From Candidatus Yaniella excrementavium (lineage in GTDB: Bacteria; Actinomycetota; Actinomycetes; Actinomycetales; Micrococcaceae), in assembly GCA_019115865.1 (NCBI GenBank), contig DXCT01000101.1:107883-171882 (forward strand): 64,000 nt of DNA, given 5' to 3'. Position 1 is the first letter of the stretch; each line of letters starts with the position of its first letter. Below, piece by piece: positions 44,673-55,577 of the stretch. Made by a program: the position numbers and the translations under genes. The notes under the pieces were generated by a model. The model saw nothing but the letters and a program-made list of their open reading frames with translations. It was not told the DNA's origin and did no database searches.

Positions 44673-45023
44673 ATGAATCCGATGAACTTTGTGCACGCCT
44701 CGTCCACCGATTACGATCCGCACGAGGACACCAATGGGGGATCGACCGGTGTCCTGGACCGTGAAGAACAGCGCCAGTCGACTGAACCCGGAGACCACGA
44801 ACGGTTTAAACACTTCGTTCCAAAAGACAAACTCACCGATGCAATAATCAACGGTACTCCCGTTGTTGCGCTGTGCGGAAAAGTTTGGATTCCGTCTCGC
44901 GACCCAGAGCGTTTTCCAATGTGCCCAAGCTGCCAAGAAATTTGGGACGGGCTAGAATCGAATGATGACTCTTCAGACTCCGGTAAAGGCGGCGGCTTTT
45001 TCGGTTTCGGACGTAAAAAATAA
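44673..45023 (+). CDS. DUF3039 family protein
   Basis: 117 aa; HFVPKDKLTDAIINGTPVVALCGKVWIPSRDPERFPMCPSCQEI. Confidence 0.88.
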   Translation: MNPMNFVHASSTDYDPHEDTNGGSTGVLDREEQRQSTEPGDHERFKHFVPKDKLTDAIINGTPVVALCGKVWIPSRDPERFPMCPSCQEIWDGLESNDDSSDSGKGGGFFGFGRKK

Positions 45024-45040
45024 TTTGATGCTCTGAACTC

Positions 45041-45078
45041 ATGTTGGCCACCAATCTTGGTGGTCAACATTTGTTTGT
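45041..45078 (+). terminator. Rho-independent terminator
   Basis: ATGTTGGCCACCAA-TC-TTGGTGGTCAACAT then TTGTTTGTCT. Confidence 0.85.
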
Positions 45079-45117
45079 CTAAAAAACTTGGTCATGAAGG
45101 AGGTTGTGTAATCACGC

Positions 45118-46890
45118 ATGAGTGATGCGCTGTTTCAGATCGGAGAAGATCTCCCACCGGCTTTACCTGAACGGGCCGCATGGGGGACTGCCCAGAAGCT
45201 TCGCCAATGGCAGCAAGAAGCCCTTGAGCTGTATTTTGCCAAGCCTCGCAAAGACTTCATGACCGTTGCGACCCCCGGCGCTGGTAAAACGACCTTCGCA
45301 CTTCGCGTGGCCAAAATGCTCTACGAATCCGGGACAATTTCACGTATCACCGTGGTAGCGCCAACCGAACACCTCAAGAGTCAGTGGGCAGACTCGGCCG
45401 CTCGCATTGGCTTGGCCATCGACCCGAACTTTAAAAATGCTGATGGTCGTCATGGTTCGGAATACATGGGCGTTGCTTTGACCTATGCACAGGTCGCGTC
45501 CAAACCCATTTTGCACCGTAACCGTACCGAAGCGGGAAAAACACTGGTCATTCTCGACGAAATCCACCACGGGGGAGACGCACTGTCTTGGGGTGAAGCG
45601 ATCCGAGAGGCTTTTGAACCGGCTGAGCGGCGCCTGTCATTGACCGGTACACCGTTTCGGTCTGACGATGCCCAGATCCCGTTTGTGGAATATGAAGACG
45701 ACGGTACCGGCGTGCTGCGTTCTCGAGCCGACTACACATACGGCTATGGACCTGCATTGCGTGACTACGTCGTCCGCCCGGTGATTTTCATGGCGTATTC
45801 GGGACACATGCGTTGGCAAACGTCTTCCGGCGAGGTCATGGAAGCCCAACTCGGCGAAGCAGCAACGAAGGATATGACCGCTAGCGCTTGGCGCACCGCA
45901 CTGAATCCAAAAGGTGAATGGATCCCCTCGGTGCTGAAAGCCGCGGACCATCGTCTTACAGAAGTCCGACGTAACGTACCGGATGCCGGTGGGTTAGTGA
46001 TCGCCACTGATCACGAAGATGCTCGTGCTTACGCAGATATCCTAGAAAAGCTCTCGGGTGAAAAGGTCACCACAGTACTGTCGGACGATCCCACGGCGTC
46101 AGCAAAGATTGAGGCGTTTTCCGAGGGCGATCAGCGTTGGATGGTCGCGGTGCGCATGGTGTCGGAAGGTGTCGACGTGCCACGACTCTGTGTCGGTGTT
46201 TACGCAACATCGACGTCAACTCCAATGTTCTTCGCACAGGCTGTTGGTCGTTTCGTGCGTTCTCGCAAGCGTGGCGAGACGGCTTCTGTTTTTCTTCCAT
46301 CTGTTCCGAAATTAACGGATTTGGCTAACGAGATGGAAGAGGAACGCGATCACGCGTTAGAGATTGATAACGGTGTGTCGGTTGAAGACCTCGAAGATGC
46401 TCCCGAAGAAGATCTTTTACGAGAGGCCAATACCGAAGAGTCTGCGTCTTCCGAACTCACGGGTGCCAAATTTCAAGCGTTGGAATCACAAGCATCCTTT
46501 GACAAGGTGCTGTACGACGGCGGTGAGTTTGGTACAGGGGGAGCGATCGGATCAGCTGAAGAGCTCGATTTCCTTGGCATTCCGGGTTTACTGGACGCTG
46601 ACCAGGTTTCGACACTGTTGAAACAGCGACAGTCGGATCAGCTGAAGCGCCAGCCGCGATCAGCGCCGAGCCAGGACTCGAACGTTGTTGATCACCGTCA
46701 GATGAAGGAGCTGCGAAAGAAGCTGTCATCATCGGTTTCTGCGTGGTCTGCTCGTTCTGGGACCCCGCACGGAGTGATCCATAACAAACTCCGTGAAGTC
46801 TCGGGTGGTCCCCCGGTGGCACAAGCTACAAAGGAACAAATTGAAGTGCGCTTAAAAACACTGCAGGGTTGGTTCGTCGGGCGCAAATAA
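45118..46890 (+). CDS. DEAD/DEAH box (SF2) helicase
   Basis: 590 aa; TVATPGAGKTTFALRVA, LVILDEIHHGGD, SLTGTPFRSD, VRMVSEGVDVPRL, FFAQAVGRFVR. Confidence 0.92.
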   Translation: MSDALFQIGEDLPPALPERAAWGTAQKLRQWQQEALELYFAKPRKDFMTVATPGAGKTTFALRVAKMLYESGTISRITVVAPTEHLKSQWADSAARIGLAIDPNFKNADGRHGSEYMGVALTYAQVASKPILHRNRTEAGKTLVILDEIHHGGDALSWGEAIREAFEPAERRLSLTGTPFRSDDAQIPFVEYEDDGTGVLRSRADYTYGYGPALRDYVVRPVIFMAYSGHMRWQTSSGEVMEAQLGEAATKDMTASAWRTALNPKGEWIPSVLKAADHRLTEVRRNVPDAGGLVIATDHEDARAYADILEKLSGEKVTTVLSDDPTASAKIEAFSEGDQRWMVAVRMVSEGVDVPRLCVGVYATSTSTPMFFAQAVGRFVRSRKRGETASVFLPSVPKLTDLANEMEEERDHALEIDNGVSVEDLEDAPEEDLLREANTEESASSELTGAKFQALESQASFDKVLYDGGEFGTGGAIGSAEELDFLGIPGLLDADQVSTLLKQRQSDQLKRQPRSAPSQDSNVVDHRQMKELRKKLSSSVSAWSARSGTPHGVIHNKLREVSGGPPVAQATKEQIEVRLKTLQGWFVGRK

Positions 46891-46954
46891 TAGGACGTCT
46901 GTCATCCGGTAGAGCTGGCTGCCTCCGATGCCACTATTCGTGGCGACACAAAAC

Positions 46955-46990
46955 AGTGCAGGCGGAAGAATCTTCCACCTGCACTTTGTC
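46955..46990. terminator. Terminator-like inverted repeat between convergent helicase and pncA
   Basis: GTGCAGGCGGAAGA/TCTTCCACCTGCAC with one mismatch, followed by TTTGTCTT. Confidence 0.7.
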
Positions 46991-47003
46991 TTGAGTGTTT
47001 GCG

Positions 47004-47672
47004 TTATTGGCCGATGAAAGTCTTGGCTCCGGGCCATTCAGAGAGCATCACGCCGCAGTCTTCCATCTCATCGGTGGCGTCGTCGATGTTTTTATCTGAT
47101 ACACCAGCGGTCAAGTTGGTGATGACACGGACTTCATAACCAGCATCGGAAGCGTCCATCGCGGTTGCTCGGACACAGTGGTCCGTGGCAATGCCGACTA
47201 TCGTGACTCGCTCGACGTCGTGCTGTCGGAGCCACTCGTCCATGGTGATGGAACTGGTATCGGTGGCAGCAGCTGCGGCAGCGGTGGCGCCGTATGGGCC
47301 GGCCATGCCGTCCTGGTTGCGAATAAGATCTGGCTCGCCCAGCACCCCGTCGAATCCCGAATAGCCGTCGTTGTACTGGCCCTTCAGGAACTCCGCGTCG
47401 ATAAATTCGGTGTCTAAATTCTCGTGCAGCTCGGCGCCTGGAGTGCCGGCCACACAGTGGACGGGCCAGGTGTTTTCAAAATCGGGTTCGTCTGAGAAAT
47501 GCGGACCTGGATCAATATGCCAGTCGCGGGTGGTGGCAATGACATCGAATTTCTGACCACACTGGTTCATGTATTCGGTGATCAATGCAGCGGTTTGCGC
47601 GCCGTCTTTAACGGCTAACGTTCCGCCTTCGCAAAAGTCCTGTTGGATATCCACAATGATCAGCGCGTGCAT
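47004..47672 (-). CDS. pncA: Nicotinamidase/isochorismatase family hydrolase
   Basis: MHALIIVDIQQDFCEGGTLAV, FLKGQY, VGIATDHCVRATA (Asp-Lys-Cys); start at 47672. Confidence 0.92.
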   Translation of the reverse strand: MHALIIVDIQQDFCEGGTLAVKDGAQTAALITEYMNQCGQKFDVIATTRDWHIDPGPHFSDEPDFENTWPVHCVAGTPGAELHENLDTEFIDAEFLKGQYNDGYSGFDGVLGEPDLIRNQDGMAGPYGATAAAAAATDTSSITMDEWLRQHDVERVTIVGIATDHCVRATAMDASDAGYEVRVITNLTAGVSDKNIDDATDEMEDCGVMLSEWPGAKTFIGQ

Positions 47673-47727
47673 GGTGTCTAATCCTTTGGTGTTGGAATGT
47701 GGTTGCCGGTATGGGTGACCGGACAGC

Positions 47728-49059
47728 TTAGTGTAGCTCAAATACCGTAGGGATGGCAGGCTCGCCATCTTGTAGCCGGCGAGCAACCCGCGGGAGCTCG
47801 GAGACCATTTGTTTATGGTGTGCTGCGGCCTGTTGAACGGCAGATGAACCAATATATTGAGTTTGAATTTCTCCGCCGTCGACCACTTTTACTTGGAGCG
47901 GTCGATGGTTGGCATCCCACTGTGGCTCCTGGCCTGCGATGACCACTTCGGCGGTGGCAATCCCGTTGTCCATCCGGCGGGCGGCGAATTTTCGTCCGCC
48001 GCGGCTGGTCTTGCCTTCGGCTTGTTTTTGTACATCTATCCACTTGCCATTGCGATCCTGCCGAGTGGTCAATTTGTAAACCAACGACGCTGTGGGAGCT
48101 CCCGAGCCGGTAACCAGCTGGGTGCCGGCGCCGTAGGCATCAACCGGTGCAGAACGCAGGGCTGCTATAGCATACTCGTCCAAATCTGAGGTGACAACTA
48201 TACCAGTGTTGGTGTTACCAAGATCATCTAACAGACGGCGCACATTATGTGCTTCTTCCAGAAGGTCGCCTGAATCAATGCGTACAAAAGCCAGTTCTGA
48301 GCCTGCGACGTCGACGGCGTTGCGAACACCGGCTTCGATGTCGAAGGTGTCGATGAGCAGGGTGGTGTCGCGGCCCATGGTTTCCACCTGTGCTTGAAAA
48401 GCCGTCTTCTCGTCGTCGTGCAGCAGTGTGAAGGAATGGGCTGAGGTTCCGGCGGTGTTGATCCCGTAGCGGAGCCCGGCGGCAAGGTTTGAGGTCGAGG
48501 TGAATCCGGTAATGGCCGCGGCACGTGCCGCGGCAACAGCGGCTTCCTCGTGGGCTCGACGAGAACCCATTTCGATGCAGGCGCGGCCCCCCGCTGCCAT
48601 GGTCATGCGTGATCCGGCTGAGGCAACGGCGGTGTCGTAGTTGTGCACCGATAAGAGGTACGTTTCAAGGATCACGGCCTCGGCGAACGTCGCTTCGACC
48701 TGCATAATCGGGGAGTTCGGAAAATATGGTTCACCTTCGGCATAGGCATAAATATCCCCGGTGAAACTATAGTTGGCCAACCAATTAATGGTGTCTTCAG
48801 ATACGACGTTGTGATCGGAGAGAAACCCGAGGTGTGCATCGTCGAAGCGAAATTCGGACAGTCCTTCAAGGAAGCGACCCTGGCCTGCACTGACACCGTA
48901 TCTTCGACCAGCAGGCATGCGTCTGGCAAAAAGTTCAAAAACCGCTTTGTGGTCGGCGGTTCCGGCCTTACGGGCCGCGTCGACCATGGTCAACTCATAG
49001 TGGTCAGTAAAAAACGAGGTTGGGCTTACGCCACGGTGTGTGTTACTCACAGGCCCCAC
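47728..49059 (-). CDS. pncB: Nicotinate phosphoribosyltransferase
   Basis: 443 aa; FFTDHYELTMVDAARKAG, EMGSRRAHEEAAVAAARAA, VRIDSGDL. Confidence 0.95.
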   Translation of the reverse strand: MGPVSNTHRGVSPTSFFTDHYELTMVDAARKAGTADHKAVFELFARRMPAGRRYGVSAGQGRFLEGLSEFRFDDAHLGFLSDHNVVSEDTINWLANYSFTGDIYAYAEGEPYFPNSPIMQVEATFAEAVILETYLLSVHNYDTAVASAGSRMTMAAGGRACIEMGSRRAHEEAAVAAARAAAITGFTSTSNLAAGLRYGINTAGTSAHSFTLLHDDEKTAFQAQVETMGRDTTLLIDTFDIEAGVRNAVDVAGSELAFVRIDSGDLLEEAHNVRRLLDDLGNTNTGIVVTSDLDEYAIAALRSAPVDAYGAGTQLVTGSGAPTASLVYKLTTRQDRNGKWIDVQKQAEGKTSRGGRKFAARRMDNGIATAEVVIAGQEPQWDANHRPLQVKVVDGGEIQTQYIGSSAVQQAAAHHKQMVSELPRVARRLQDGEPAIPTVFELH

Positions 49060-49150
49060 ACTAGCGCTTCAGGGCAGTCTGTGACACATTTTGGCGACTG
49101 CTGTCCGGATTGGTGCACACCGGGTGCAGTTCTTGCCTAGAATGTGGGGC

Positions 49151-49447
49151 ATGTCCATTACGAGTGCAGTTGATGTTGAGCCGGAGATCGTCGTTGATGA
49201 GACGACGAATCTTGGACACCCCTGGAAGGTGGTTGTCTGGAACGATCCGGTGAACCTGATGAGCTATGTCACCTACGTGTTTCGGTCGTATTTCGGGTTT
49301 AGCGCTTCGGTGGCACATAAATTGATGTTGCAGGTGCACCACGAAGGTAAAGCGGTGGTAGCTAACGGGTCCAAAGAAGAAGCCGAGCGGCACGTGGCGG
49401 CAATGCACGGGTTCGGCCTGTGGGCAACTTACGAACAGAATCATTAA
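49151..49447 (+). CDS. clpS: ATP-dependent Clp protease adaptor ClpS
   Basis: [36 protein letters not shown]; start ATG 49151 (track start 49091). Confidence 0.95.
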   Translation: MSITSAVDVEPEIVVDETTNLGHPWKVVVWNDPVNLMSYVTYVFRSYFGFSASVAHKLMLQVHHEGKAVVANGSKEEAERHVAAMHGFGLWATYEQNH

Positions 49448-49465
49448 GGATACGACACATTACCC

Positions 49466-50140
49466 ATGGCTTTAGCGTTCAAATCGACACTGCGCGGTTA
49501 CTCGGCCTATCTGGAGAAACCCGAGCGTCAAATACTGCGGTCACTGTTCTCTGATGTTCTGACATTGCTGGGCGGGGTGAGTCCGGCTGATGATCCGTTA
49601 GAAGAAGATAAGCCCAAATTTTTTGACCGCTTCCGGTCCCGACAGGATGCGGCCTACTTGCCCGATGCTCCCGCTGGGCAAAACGACTCGCCAACCGATG
49701 CAGCGTTTTGGGATCTTGTCGGTTCACTGACCGAAGATGACGTCCAGGTCGATCTCAACGATCCGGCCGTGCAACGATTATTACCCGACGCGCGGTCGGG
49801 TACAGCTGCGCAAGAAGGTTCAGCACAGTTTCGAGACCTGGCCCAAGAAGATATCCGCCAGGAGAAGATCGCGGATCTGCAGCGGGCCTATGCGCTGGTC
49901 CAAACGCCGTCGCTGATGCTTTCGCAGAAGGAAGCAGAAGCGTTTGGTCGTGCCTTGAATCAGGTGCGCTTAGTGTTATCTTCCAGGCTAGAAATTGAAC
50001 ATGAAGACGATGCCGAACGGATTCACGAGATTGATTCGGTCGATCAAGCAACCGACGTCGAACGCTATATGGCTTTGTTGTACAACTTTGTATCGTGGCT
50101 GCAGGAAACCCTCATGCAGGCGCTGATTGGAGACCTCTGA
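49466..50140 (+). CDS. DUF2017 family protein
   Basis: 224 aa, directly downstream of clpS, conserved actinobacterial synteny. Confidence 0.85.
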   Translation: MALAFKSTLRGYSAYLEKPERQILRSLFSDVLTLLGGVSPADDPLEEDKPKFFDRFRSRQDAAYLPDAPAGQNDSPTDAAFWDLVGSLTEDDVQVDLNDPAVQRLLPDARSGTAAQEGSAQFRDLAQEDIRQEKIADLQRAYALVQTPSLMLSQKEAEAFGRALNQVRLVLSSRLEIEHEDDAERIHEIDSVDQATDVERYMALLYNFVSWLQETLMQALIGDL

Positions 50141-51033
50141 TGATCACCCCTACTCCAACAGCACCCATTGGGATCTTTGACTCAGGAGTCGGTGGTTTGA
50201 CGGTGGCCCGCGCGGTAATCGATCAGCTACCTGACGAGGATATTGTCTACGTGGGCGATACCGAGAACACGCCCTATGGACCCAAGCCGATTGCCGAAGT
50301 ACGTCGGTTGGCCTTGACGATCATGGATGAACTCGTTGATGCCGGTGTCAAACTGCTGGTCATTGCTTGTAACTCCGCCACCGCTGCTGTGCTGCGCGAC
50401 GCACGGGAGCGTTACACCAAAGCGTATGGCATCCCGGTGGTTGAGGTCATTCAGCCAGCCGTGCAGCGGGCAGTGACTTCAACACAAAATGGTCGGGTCG
50501 GCGTGATCGGTACCGAAGCCACTATTTCTTCGGGTGCATACGAGGATATGTTTGCTGCGGCCCCCCAGCTGCAGATCACGTCGTCGGCGGCACCACGGTT
50601 TGTGGAATATGTAGAGCGCGGGATCACGACCGGGCCGGAGCTGATCGCCCTAGCTGAACAATATTTGGCACCCTTCAAGCACTCAGATGTTGATACCTTG
50701 ATTTTGGGGTGTACCCACTACCCGCTACTTGCCGGTGTGATCAGTTATGTGATGGGGGAGAACGTGAATTTAGTCACCTCATCGGAGTCGACGGCGCGTG
50801 CGGTATACCGTGAACTGGTGCGTCACGGGTTAGAGAATCCGGCCGGTGCTGCAGGCGAGATCCCGCCGACTACCTCGCGTCATAAGTTCATGTCCACCGG
50901 GGACCCGGGGAATTTCGCACAACTGGCCACCCGTTTTTTGGGCCCAGAAGTCGGGGGCGTAACGCAAATTCGTACGGTCGCCGAACAGTTCCCGACCGGT
51001 ACACTGTCGGTAATCAACGCACACGGCAACTAG
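50140..51033 (+). CDS. murI: Glutamate racemase
   Basis: [38 protein letters not shown]; start ATG 50140. Confidence 0.96.
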   Translation: MITPTPTAPIGIFDSGVGGLTVARAVIDQLPDEDIVYVGDTENTPYGPKPIAEVRRLALTIMDELVDAGVKLLVIACNSATAAVLRDARERYTKAYGIPVVEVIQPAVQRAVTSTQNGRVGVIGTEATISSGAYEDMFAAAPQLQITSSAAPRFVEYVERGITTGPELIALAEQYLAPFKHSDVDTLILGCTHYPLLAGVISYVMGENVNLVTSSESTARAVYRELVRHGLENPAGAAGEIPPTTSRHKFMSTGDPGNFAQLATRFLGPEVGGVTQIRTVAEQFPTGTLSVINAHGN

Positions 51034-51076
51034 ACCATTTCAACATTTGAAAATGTAGGTCGAAGGAATCGAGGAC

Positions 51077-51886
51077 ATGCAGCTCACCATTATTGGCGCA
51101 TCTGGCTCATTTCCCGGTCCGGGATCGCCCGCGTCATGCTATCTGGTCTCGGCCCAAGGGGTCGACGAAGACGGTAACCCAAAAACTTGGCGCATTCTGC
51201 TAGATCTTGGCAACGGGGCCCTGGGCACGCTGCAACGCTATGTCGCACTCGAGGACATCGACGCGATCTTGTTATCGCATTTGCATCCGGATCATTTCAT
51301 GGACCTGTGTGGGCTGCACGTCGTAGTGCGTTGGAATCCCTATGGTTGGGATGCCGGACGCATTCCGGTCTACGGGCCGGCTGGTACCGCGGATCGCACG
51401 GCAATTGCCTATGGCATGGATCCGGACCCCGGTATGCACCCCGATTTCCAGTTCATCGACTGGCAACAACGCCACGCAGTGGAAATCGGGCCCTTCAAGG
51501 TCACACCGTATCCGGTACGCCACCCGATTGAAGAGTCCTATGCACTGCGGGTTGAGGCCACCGAGCCAACACCGGATGGCGAAGTCACTTCGGTGCTGAC
51601 GTATTCAGGTGACACCGATACTGCCCCGGGGCTGGTTGAAGCCGCCCATAACGCTCACCTGTTTTTATGTGAGGCCGCATTCCACGAGGGCCGCGATGAT
51701 GCCATCGACGGCGTCCATCTGACCGGCAAACGGGCCGGCGAAATGGCGACCGCAGCTGATGTTGGTCGGTTGCTGTTGACCCACATTCCGGTGTGGAATG
51801 ATCCGTTAGTGACCTCCCAGGAGGCCCGCACCACGTTTGACGGTCAGTTGGCCGTAGCCGTTTCCGGCGTTACTTACACCGTATAA
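51077..51886 (+). CDS. MBL-fold metallo-hydrolase (position and family of mycobacterial Rv1339, cyclic nucleotide phosphodiesterase)
   Basis: 269 aa; LLSHLHPDHFMDLCGL, YSGDTDTAPGLVEAA; murI-MBL-rph-rdgB synteny. Confidence 0.88.
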   Translation: MQLTIIGASGSFPGPGSPASCYLVSAQGVDEDGNPKTWRILLDLGNGALGTLQRYVALEDIDAILLSHLHPDHFMDLCGLHVVVRWNPYGWDAGRIPVYGPAGTADRTAIAYGMDPDPGMHPDFQFIDWQQRHAVEIGPFKVTPYPVRHPIEESYALRVEATEPTPDGEVTSVLTYSGDTDTAPGLVEAAHNAHLFLCEAAFHEGRDDAIDGVHLTGKRAGEMATAADVGRLLLTHIPVWNDPLVTSQEARTTFDGQLAVAVSGVTYTV

Positions 51887-51898
51887 GAGGAGTATTGT

Positions 51899-52648
51899 TT
51901 GTCCACTCGTGCCGATGATCGCACCGTATCCCAGCTTCGGGATGTCACCATCGAAACCGGTTGGTCCGCCCACGCCGAAGGCTCTGCCATCGTGTCGTTT
52001 GGCGACACCAAGGTCTTGTGCACCGCCAGCTTCACCGAGGGTGTACCGCGCTGGCTGAAGGGCAAAAACCGGGGCTGGGTTACCGCAGAGTATGCGATGC
52101 TGCCCCGCGCCACCACGGATCGCAACGCACGAGAATCGGTACGCGGTAAAGTCTCGGGCCGTACCCAAGAAATCTCTCGACTCATCGGCCGCAGCCTGCG
52201 CGCCGTCGTCGATACCAAAGCACTGGGCGAGAATACCATTGTGATTGACTGCGACGTTATTCAGGCCGACGGCGGGACCCGCACCGCGGCTATTACCGGC
52301 GCGTGGGTTGCGCTGGCACAGGCCATTGAGTGGGCACGCGAGCAACGGATTATCCGTTCCACAGCCAAGCCACTTACCGGTTCGGTCGCAGCAGTGTCCG
52401 TGGGGATGGTCGATGACGTCGCTGTGCTGGACCTGCCGTATGAAGAAGACGTGCGCGCCGAAACCGATATGAACGTGGTCACCACCGGCGACGGCGACTT
52501 CATCGAAATTCAAGGCACCGCCGAGGAACAACCCTTTAACCGTGCCCAGCTGGATGCCATGTTGGACCTGGCCGTTGCTGGGACCGCGCAGCTGACAGAA
52601 ATTCAGCAGCGAGCCCTGACCGCATCCGACCCACAGCTGGGGGCCTGA
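51899..52648 (+). CDS. rph: Ribonuclease PH (TTG start)
   Basis: 249 aa; [37 protein letters not shown]-like region, [21 protein letters not shown]. Confidence 0.96.
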   Translation: MSTRADDRTVSQLRDVTIETGWSAHAEGSAIVSFGDTKVLCTASFTEGVPRWLKGKNRGWVTAEYAMLPRATTDRNARESVRGKVSGRTQEISRLIGRSLRAVVDTKALGENTIVIDCDVIQADGGTRTAAITGAWVALAQAIEWAREQRIIRSTAKPLTGSVAAVSVGMVDDVAVLDLPYEEDVRAETDMNVVTTGDGDFIEIQGTAEEQPFNRAQLDAMLDLAVAGTAQLTEIQQRALTASDPQLGA

Positions 52649-53262
52649 TGGAACCCGCCATAGTTTTAGCCTCGCATAACGCCGGAAAGCTCACCGAGCT
52701 ACGTGCCATTTTGACCGAGGCCATCCCGTCGCTGGCACCAGAACAAATCGTCGATGCCTCAGCGGTGGATGCCCCGGACGTTGTTGAAGACGGGCTGACG
52801 TTCGAAGCCAACGCGCTGAAGAAAGCTTCCATGACAGCCCAGGCCACCGGTCTCATTGCCGTGGCGGATGACTCGGGCCTGACCGTGGACGTGCTGCGCA
52901 GAGCACCGGGTATTTTCTCGGCCCGTTGGGCAGGAAAACACGGTGACGATCAAGCTAATCTTGAACTGCTGCTGGCCCAATTGGCCGATATCGATCATCC
53001 ACACCGTGGTGCAGCGTTCGTGTGTGCCGCTGCGTTTGCCACCCCGTCGGATAAGCGTCACGTGGAATTTGGCAAGCTGGCCGGCGATCTGACCTTCGAG
53101 CCACGCGGTACCAACGGCTTTGGTTACGATCCGATTGTTGAACTGGCACAATATGGCAAGACCATGGCCGAACTCGATGCTGAAACCAAGAACGAAATCT
53201 CGCACCGGGGCAAAGCGTTCCGCGCGTTAGCACCCCATCTGGCAGGTGTGCTCGGTCAGTGA
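52648..53262 (+). CDS. rdgB: RdgB/HAM1 family non-canonical purine NTP pyrophosphatase
   Basis: 204 aa; LASHNAGKLTELRAIL, VADDSGLTVDVLRRAPGIFSARWAG, EPRGTNGFGYDPI. Confidence 0.95.
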   Translation: MEPAIVLASHNAGKLTELRAILTEAIPSLAPEQIVDASAVDAPDVVEDGLTFEANALKKASMTAQATGLIAVADDSGLTVDVLRRAPGIFSARWAGKHGDDQANLELLLAQLADIDHPHRGAAFVCAAAFATPSDKRHVEFGKLAGDLTFEPRGTNGFGYDPIVELAQYGKTMAELDAETKNEISHRGKAFRALAPHLAGVLGQ

Positions 53263-54299
53263 TCAACTTCACCGCCATTGATTTTGAAACAGCGAATGGG
53301 TTTCGCGGCTCGGCATGCGCGATCGGAGCGGTCAAAATCCGCAACGGCGTGATCGCCGAGACCCACTACTCATTACTGCAACCGCCGGTCGGCTACGATC
53401 GTTTTGATCCACGCAATATGGCCATCCACAGGATTACCCCCGACGACGTCGCTACCGCGCCGACCTTCGCTGAGCACTTTCCAACACTGCATGAGTTCGT
53501 CAGCGACGACGTAGTAGTTGCCCATAACGCCGGATTTGATATCGGCGTCATCGAGTCCGGGCTGGAAGTATGCCAGCTGCCTATTCCACGGCTCGACTTC
53601 GCGTGTTCGCTCACGTTGTCCCGGAAAAACTACAAGCTTGCCTCCCATGCGCTGCCCTCCGCCGCTGCCGAAGCCGGATTTGTGCTAGAAAACCACCACA
53701 ATGCGCTAGAAGACGCCAAAGCCTCGGCTGCGATTGTTGTGGATGTTGCCCACCGGCTCGCAACCGATTCACTGGATGCCATGTTGGAAGTCTCTGGTAT
53801 GCATCGCAGAACGCTGCCGGCCCGCGACGTCGGCGAGACACTGTCACGCCCGACCCGGCACGCGCTCACCATGCCGGGTATGTTTGATGCCGCGAATCAT
53901 GCCGTCGCAGCGGAGGCGCTGCCCGATTTGATCCGTTGGCCCAATGAGGGCACGAACCCGCCGGCCAATGAATTTGCCGATTCCAAACACCCGCTGTTTG
54001 GACATCACGTCGTGTTCACCGGATTGCTGGGCCTCTCCCGCCAGGAAGCGAAGAACAAGGCAGCCGAACACGGTGCACAGACACACTCGCGCATCGGCGC
54101 CACCACAACCATGGTGATCGTTGGCGACGGGATCCGACCCGAAGAGCTGGCAAATTTTGAGCACAACCCGCGTTTACAACAGCGCAAAATGCAAGATGTT
54201 GTTCGACGACGCAAACAGGGCCAGGACATTGTGCTGGTCACAGAACCAGAATTCCTCGGCATGCTCAACGAAAACTGGCCGCATGCCACAGCGATGTAA
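53259..54299 (+). CDS. DnaQ-like 3'-5' exonuclease with C-terminal BRCT domain
   Basis: 346 aa; FTAIDFETANG, VVAHNAGFDIGVIE, HHNALEDAKASA; BRCT-like LFGHHVVFTGLLGLSRQEAKNKAAEHGAQTHSRIGATTTMVIVGD. Confidence 0.9.
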   Translation: MINFTAIDFETANGFRGSACAIGAVKIRNGVIAETHYSLLQPPVGYDRFDPRNMAIHRITPDDVATAPTFAEHFPTLHEFVSDDVVVAHNAGFDIGVIESGLEVCQLPIPRLDFACSLTLSRKNYKLASHALPSAAAEAGFVLENHHNALEDAKASAAIVVDVAHRLATDSLDAMLEVSGMHRRTLPARDVGETLSRPTRHALTMPGMFDAANHAVAAEALPDLIRWPNEGTNPPANEFADSKHPLFGHHVVFTGLLGLSRQEAKNKAAEHGAQTHSRIGATTTMVIVGDGIRPEELANFEHNPRLQQRKMQDVVRRRKQGQDIVLVTEPEFLGMLNENWPHATAM

Positions 54300-54329
54300 A
54301 CCCAACCAGAGCTGGGGCTGGAGGATCTT

Positions 54330-55052
54330 GTGATATTATCTGACTTTGTGATCCCCACACCAACAAAATATCGACGCGCAGCTCAAAAAGCCAATCTCGG
54401 TGGGATAGTGGCTGTTCACCATGATCGCCCCGGGCCTAGAACGATACTGGCCTTCATCGCCGCATGGATCCTCATGAGTGGGTTGACGCTTATTGTTCCC
54501 GGCGAAACACCGCTGCTAGCTGTCGCCCCCACCATTTTGTTTTTCTTTATGTGGCTGATCATTTACGTGATGATGGCTGGAGAACGCCTGATCGTGTGTC
54601 AGCGTGGCATTCTATTGGGAAGTTTTGCCCCTTTTTTGCAACCGTATGCGATCCGCTATGAACAGATCATTGTTGGTAGTGTTGTGCCGATCAGCGGCAA
54701 TATTCGTCGCTATCATAAACAAACGGGACTAGCGGCCTTCCTGAGCAGTGTCCGAATCGCTTGGTGGTCGCAGCGGGGCGTGTCGTTAGCTGGTCCGACT
54801 CAGGCGGAAGCCCGGGGGCATCTCAAGGGTGATGTTGCAACGTCGCACATGACTCGAGGTGGCCACCCTTGGCTTATTGGAACTCGCGCTCCGGCAGAAG
54901 AAGCTACGGCAGCTATTGCTCGGGCTGCAGGCGATGCGGGATTTACTGAGCTCGCTAGTGCAACGGCGATGGCTCCACCTCGGGCGTTATCGGGGATTCC
55001 TAGCGATACTCCTGTGCAGCTGCCGAAAGTTACGGTGCCTTACGGGCATTGA
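54330..55052 (+). CDS. Hypothetical membrane protein
   Basis: 240 aa, two TM segments; GTG start with GGAGG upstream. Confidence 0.7.
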   Translation: MILSDFVIPTPTKYRRAAQKANLGGIVAVHHDRPGPRTILAFIAAWILMSGLTLIVPGETPLLAVAPTILFFFMWLIIYVMMAGERLIVCQRGILLGSFAPFLQPYAIRYEQIIVGSVVPISGNIRRYHKQTGLAAFLSSVRIAWWSQRGVSLAGPTQAEARGHLKGDVATSHMTRGGHPWLIGTRAPAEEATAAIARAAGDAGFTELASATAMAPPRALSGIPSDTPVQLPKVTVPYGH

Positions 55053-55114
55053 GCACCTACATGGGTTCCGGCACTGTCTGGTGAGCACCGGAACCTTTGG
55101 GCTGTGATCAGCGT

Positions 55115-55318
55115 TTAGCGCTGGTTATCGAGCGGATCGCCGCCTGGCTGCTGATCGGTTTGGGTGGTCACGGAACGGGCTGCCTTTTCAACGCGCTGAC
55201 CGATATCCTCGTCGATGTTCTTCGAATATTGGAAAGCGTTCGACAAGACCGGCTCGATCACAGTTTCTAGCGAACCAGCCACGGTTTCGACCAGTTCGTC
55301 CCGCTGGGCGTCGTCCAT
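55115..55318 (-). CDS. Small hypothetical protein (67 aa)
   Basis: MDDAQRDELVETVAGSLETVIEPVLSNAFQYSKNIDEDIGQRVEKAARSVTTQ...; coding-like composition but no clear RBS. Confidence 0.3.
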   Translation of the reverse strand: MDDAQRDELVETVAGSLETVIEPVLSNAFQYSKNIDEDIGQRVEKAARSVTTQTDQQPGGDPLDNQR

Positions 55319-55340
55319 GACGTCGCGGCCTGGTTGAAAT

Positions 55341-55577
55341 CGCCGTCGTCGGCAGGAATGGGTCAAGATTTTGCGTGAGGCCGGTGATGCGATCGCGGAT
55401 ACGGACGCAACCGTTGAACCGCTATGTGAACGTCTGGATCAGATTGCCATCAAATTTTCGCACGAAGATGATCTGCCGGCCCGTGCTTGGCCAGTGTACG
55501 GTTCACTCCTGACCAGTCTGCGCCACATCATCACCATTGCGGGCATGTCGCAGGAGGGTCAGCGCTCTGCTGCGTGA
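55341..55577 (+). pseudogene. Possible C-terminal remnant of a larger protein (FUSC/aromatic acid exporter-like tail suspected)
   Basis: Open frame NRRRRQEWVKILREAGDAIADTDATVEPLCERLDQIAIKFSHEDDLPARAWPVYGSLLTSLRHIITIAG begins just after an in-frame stop with no good start. Confidence 0.3.
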
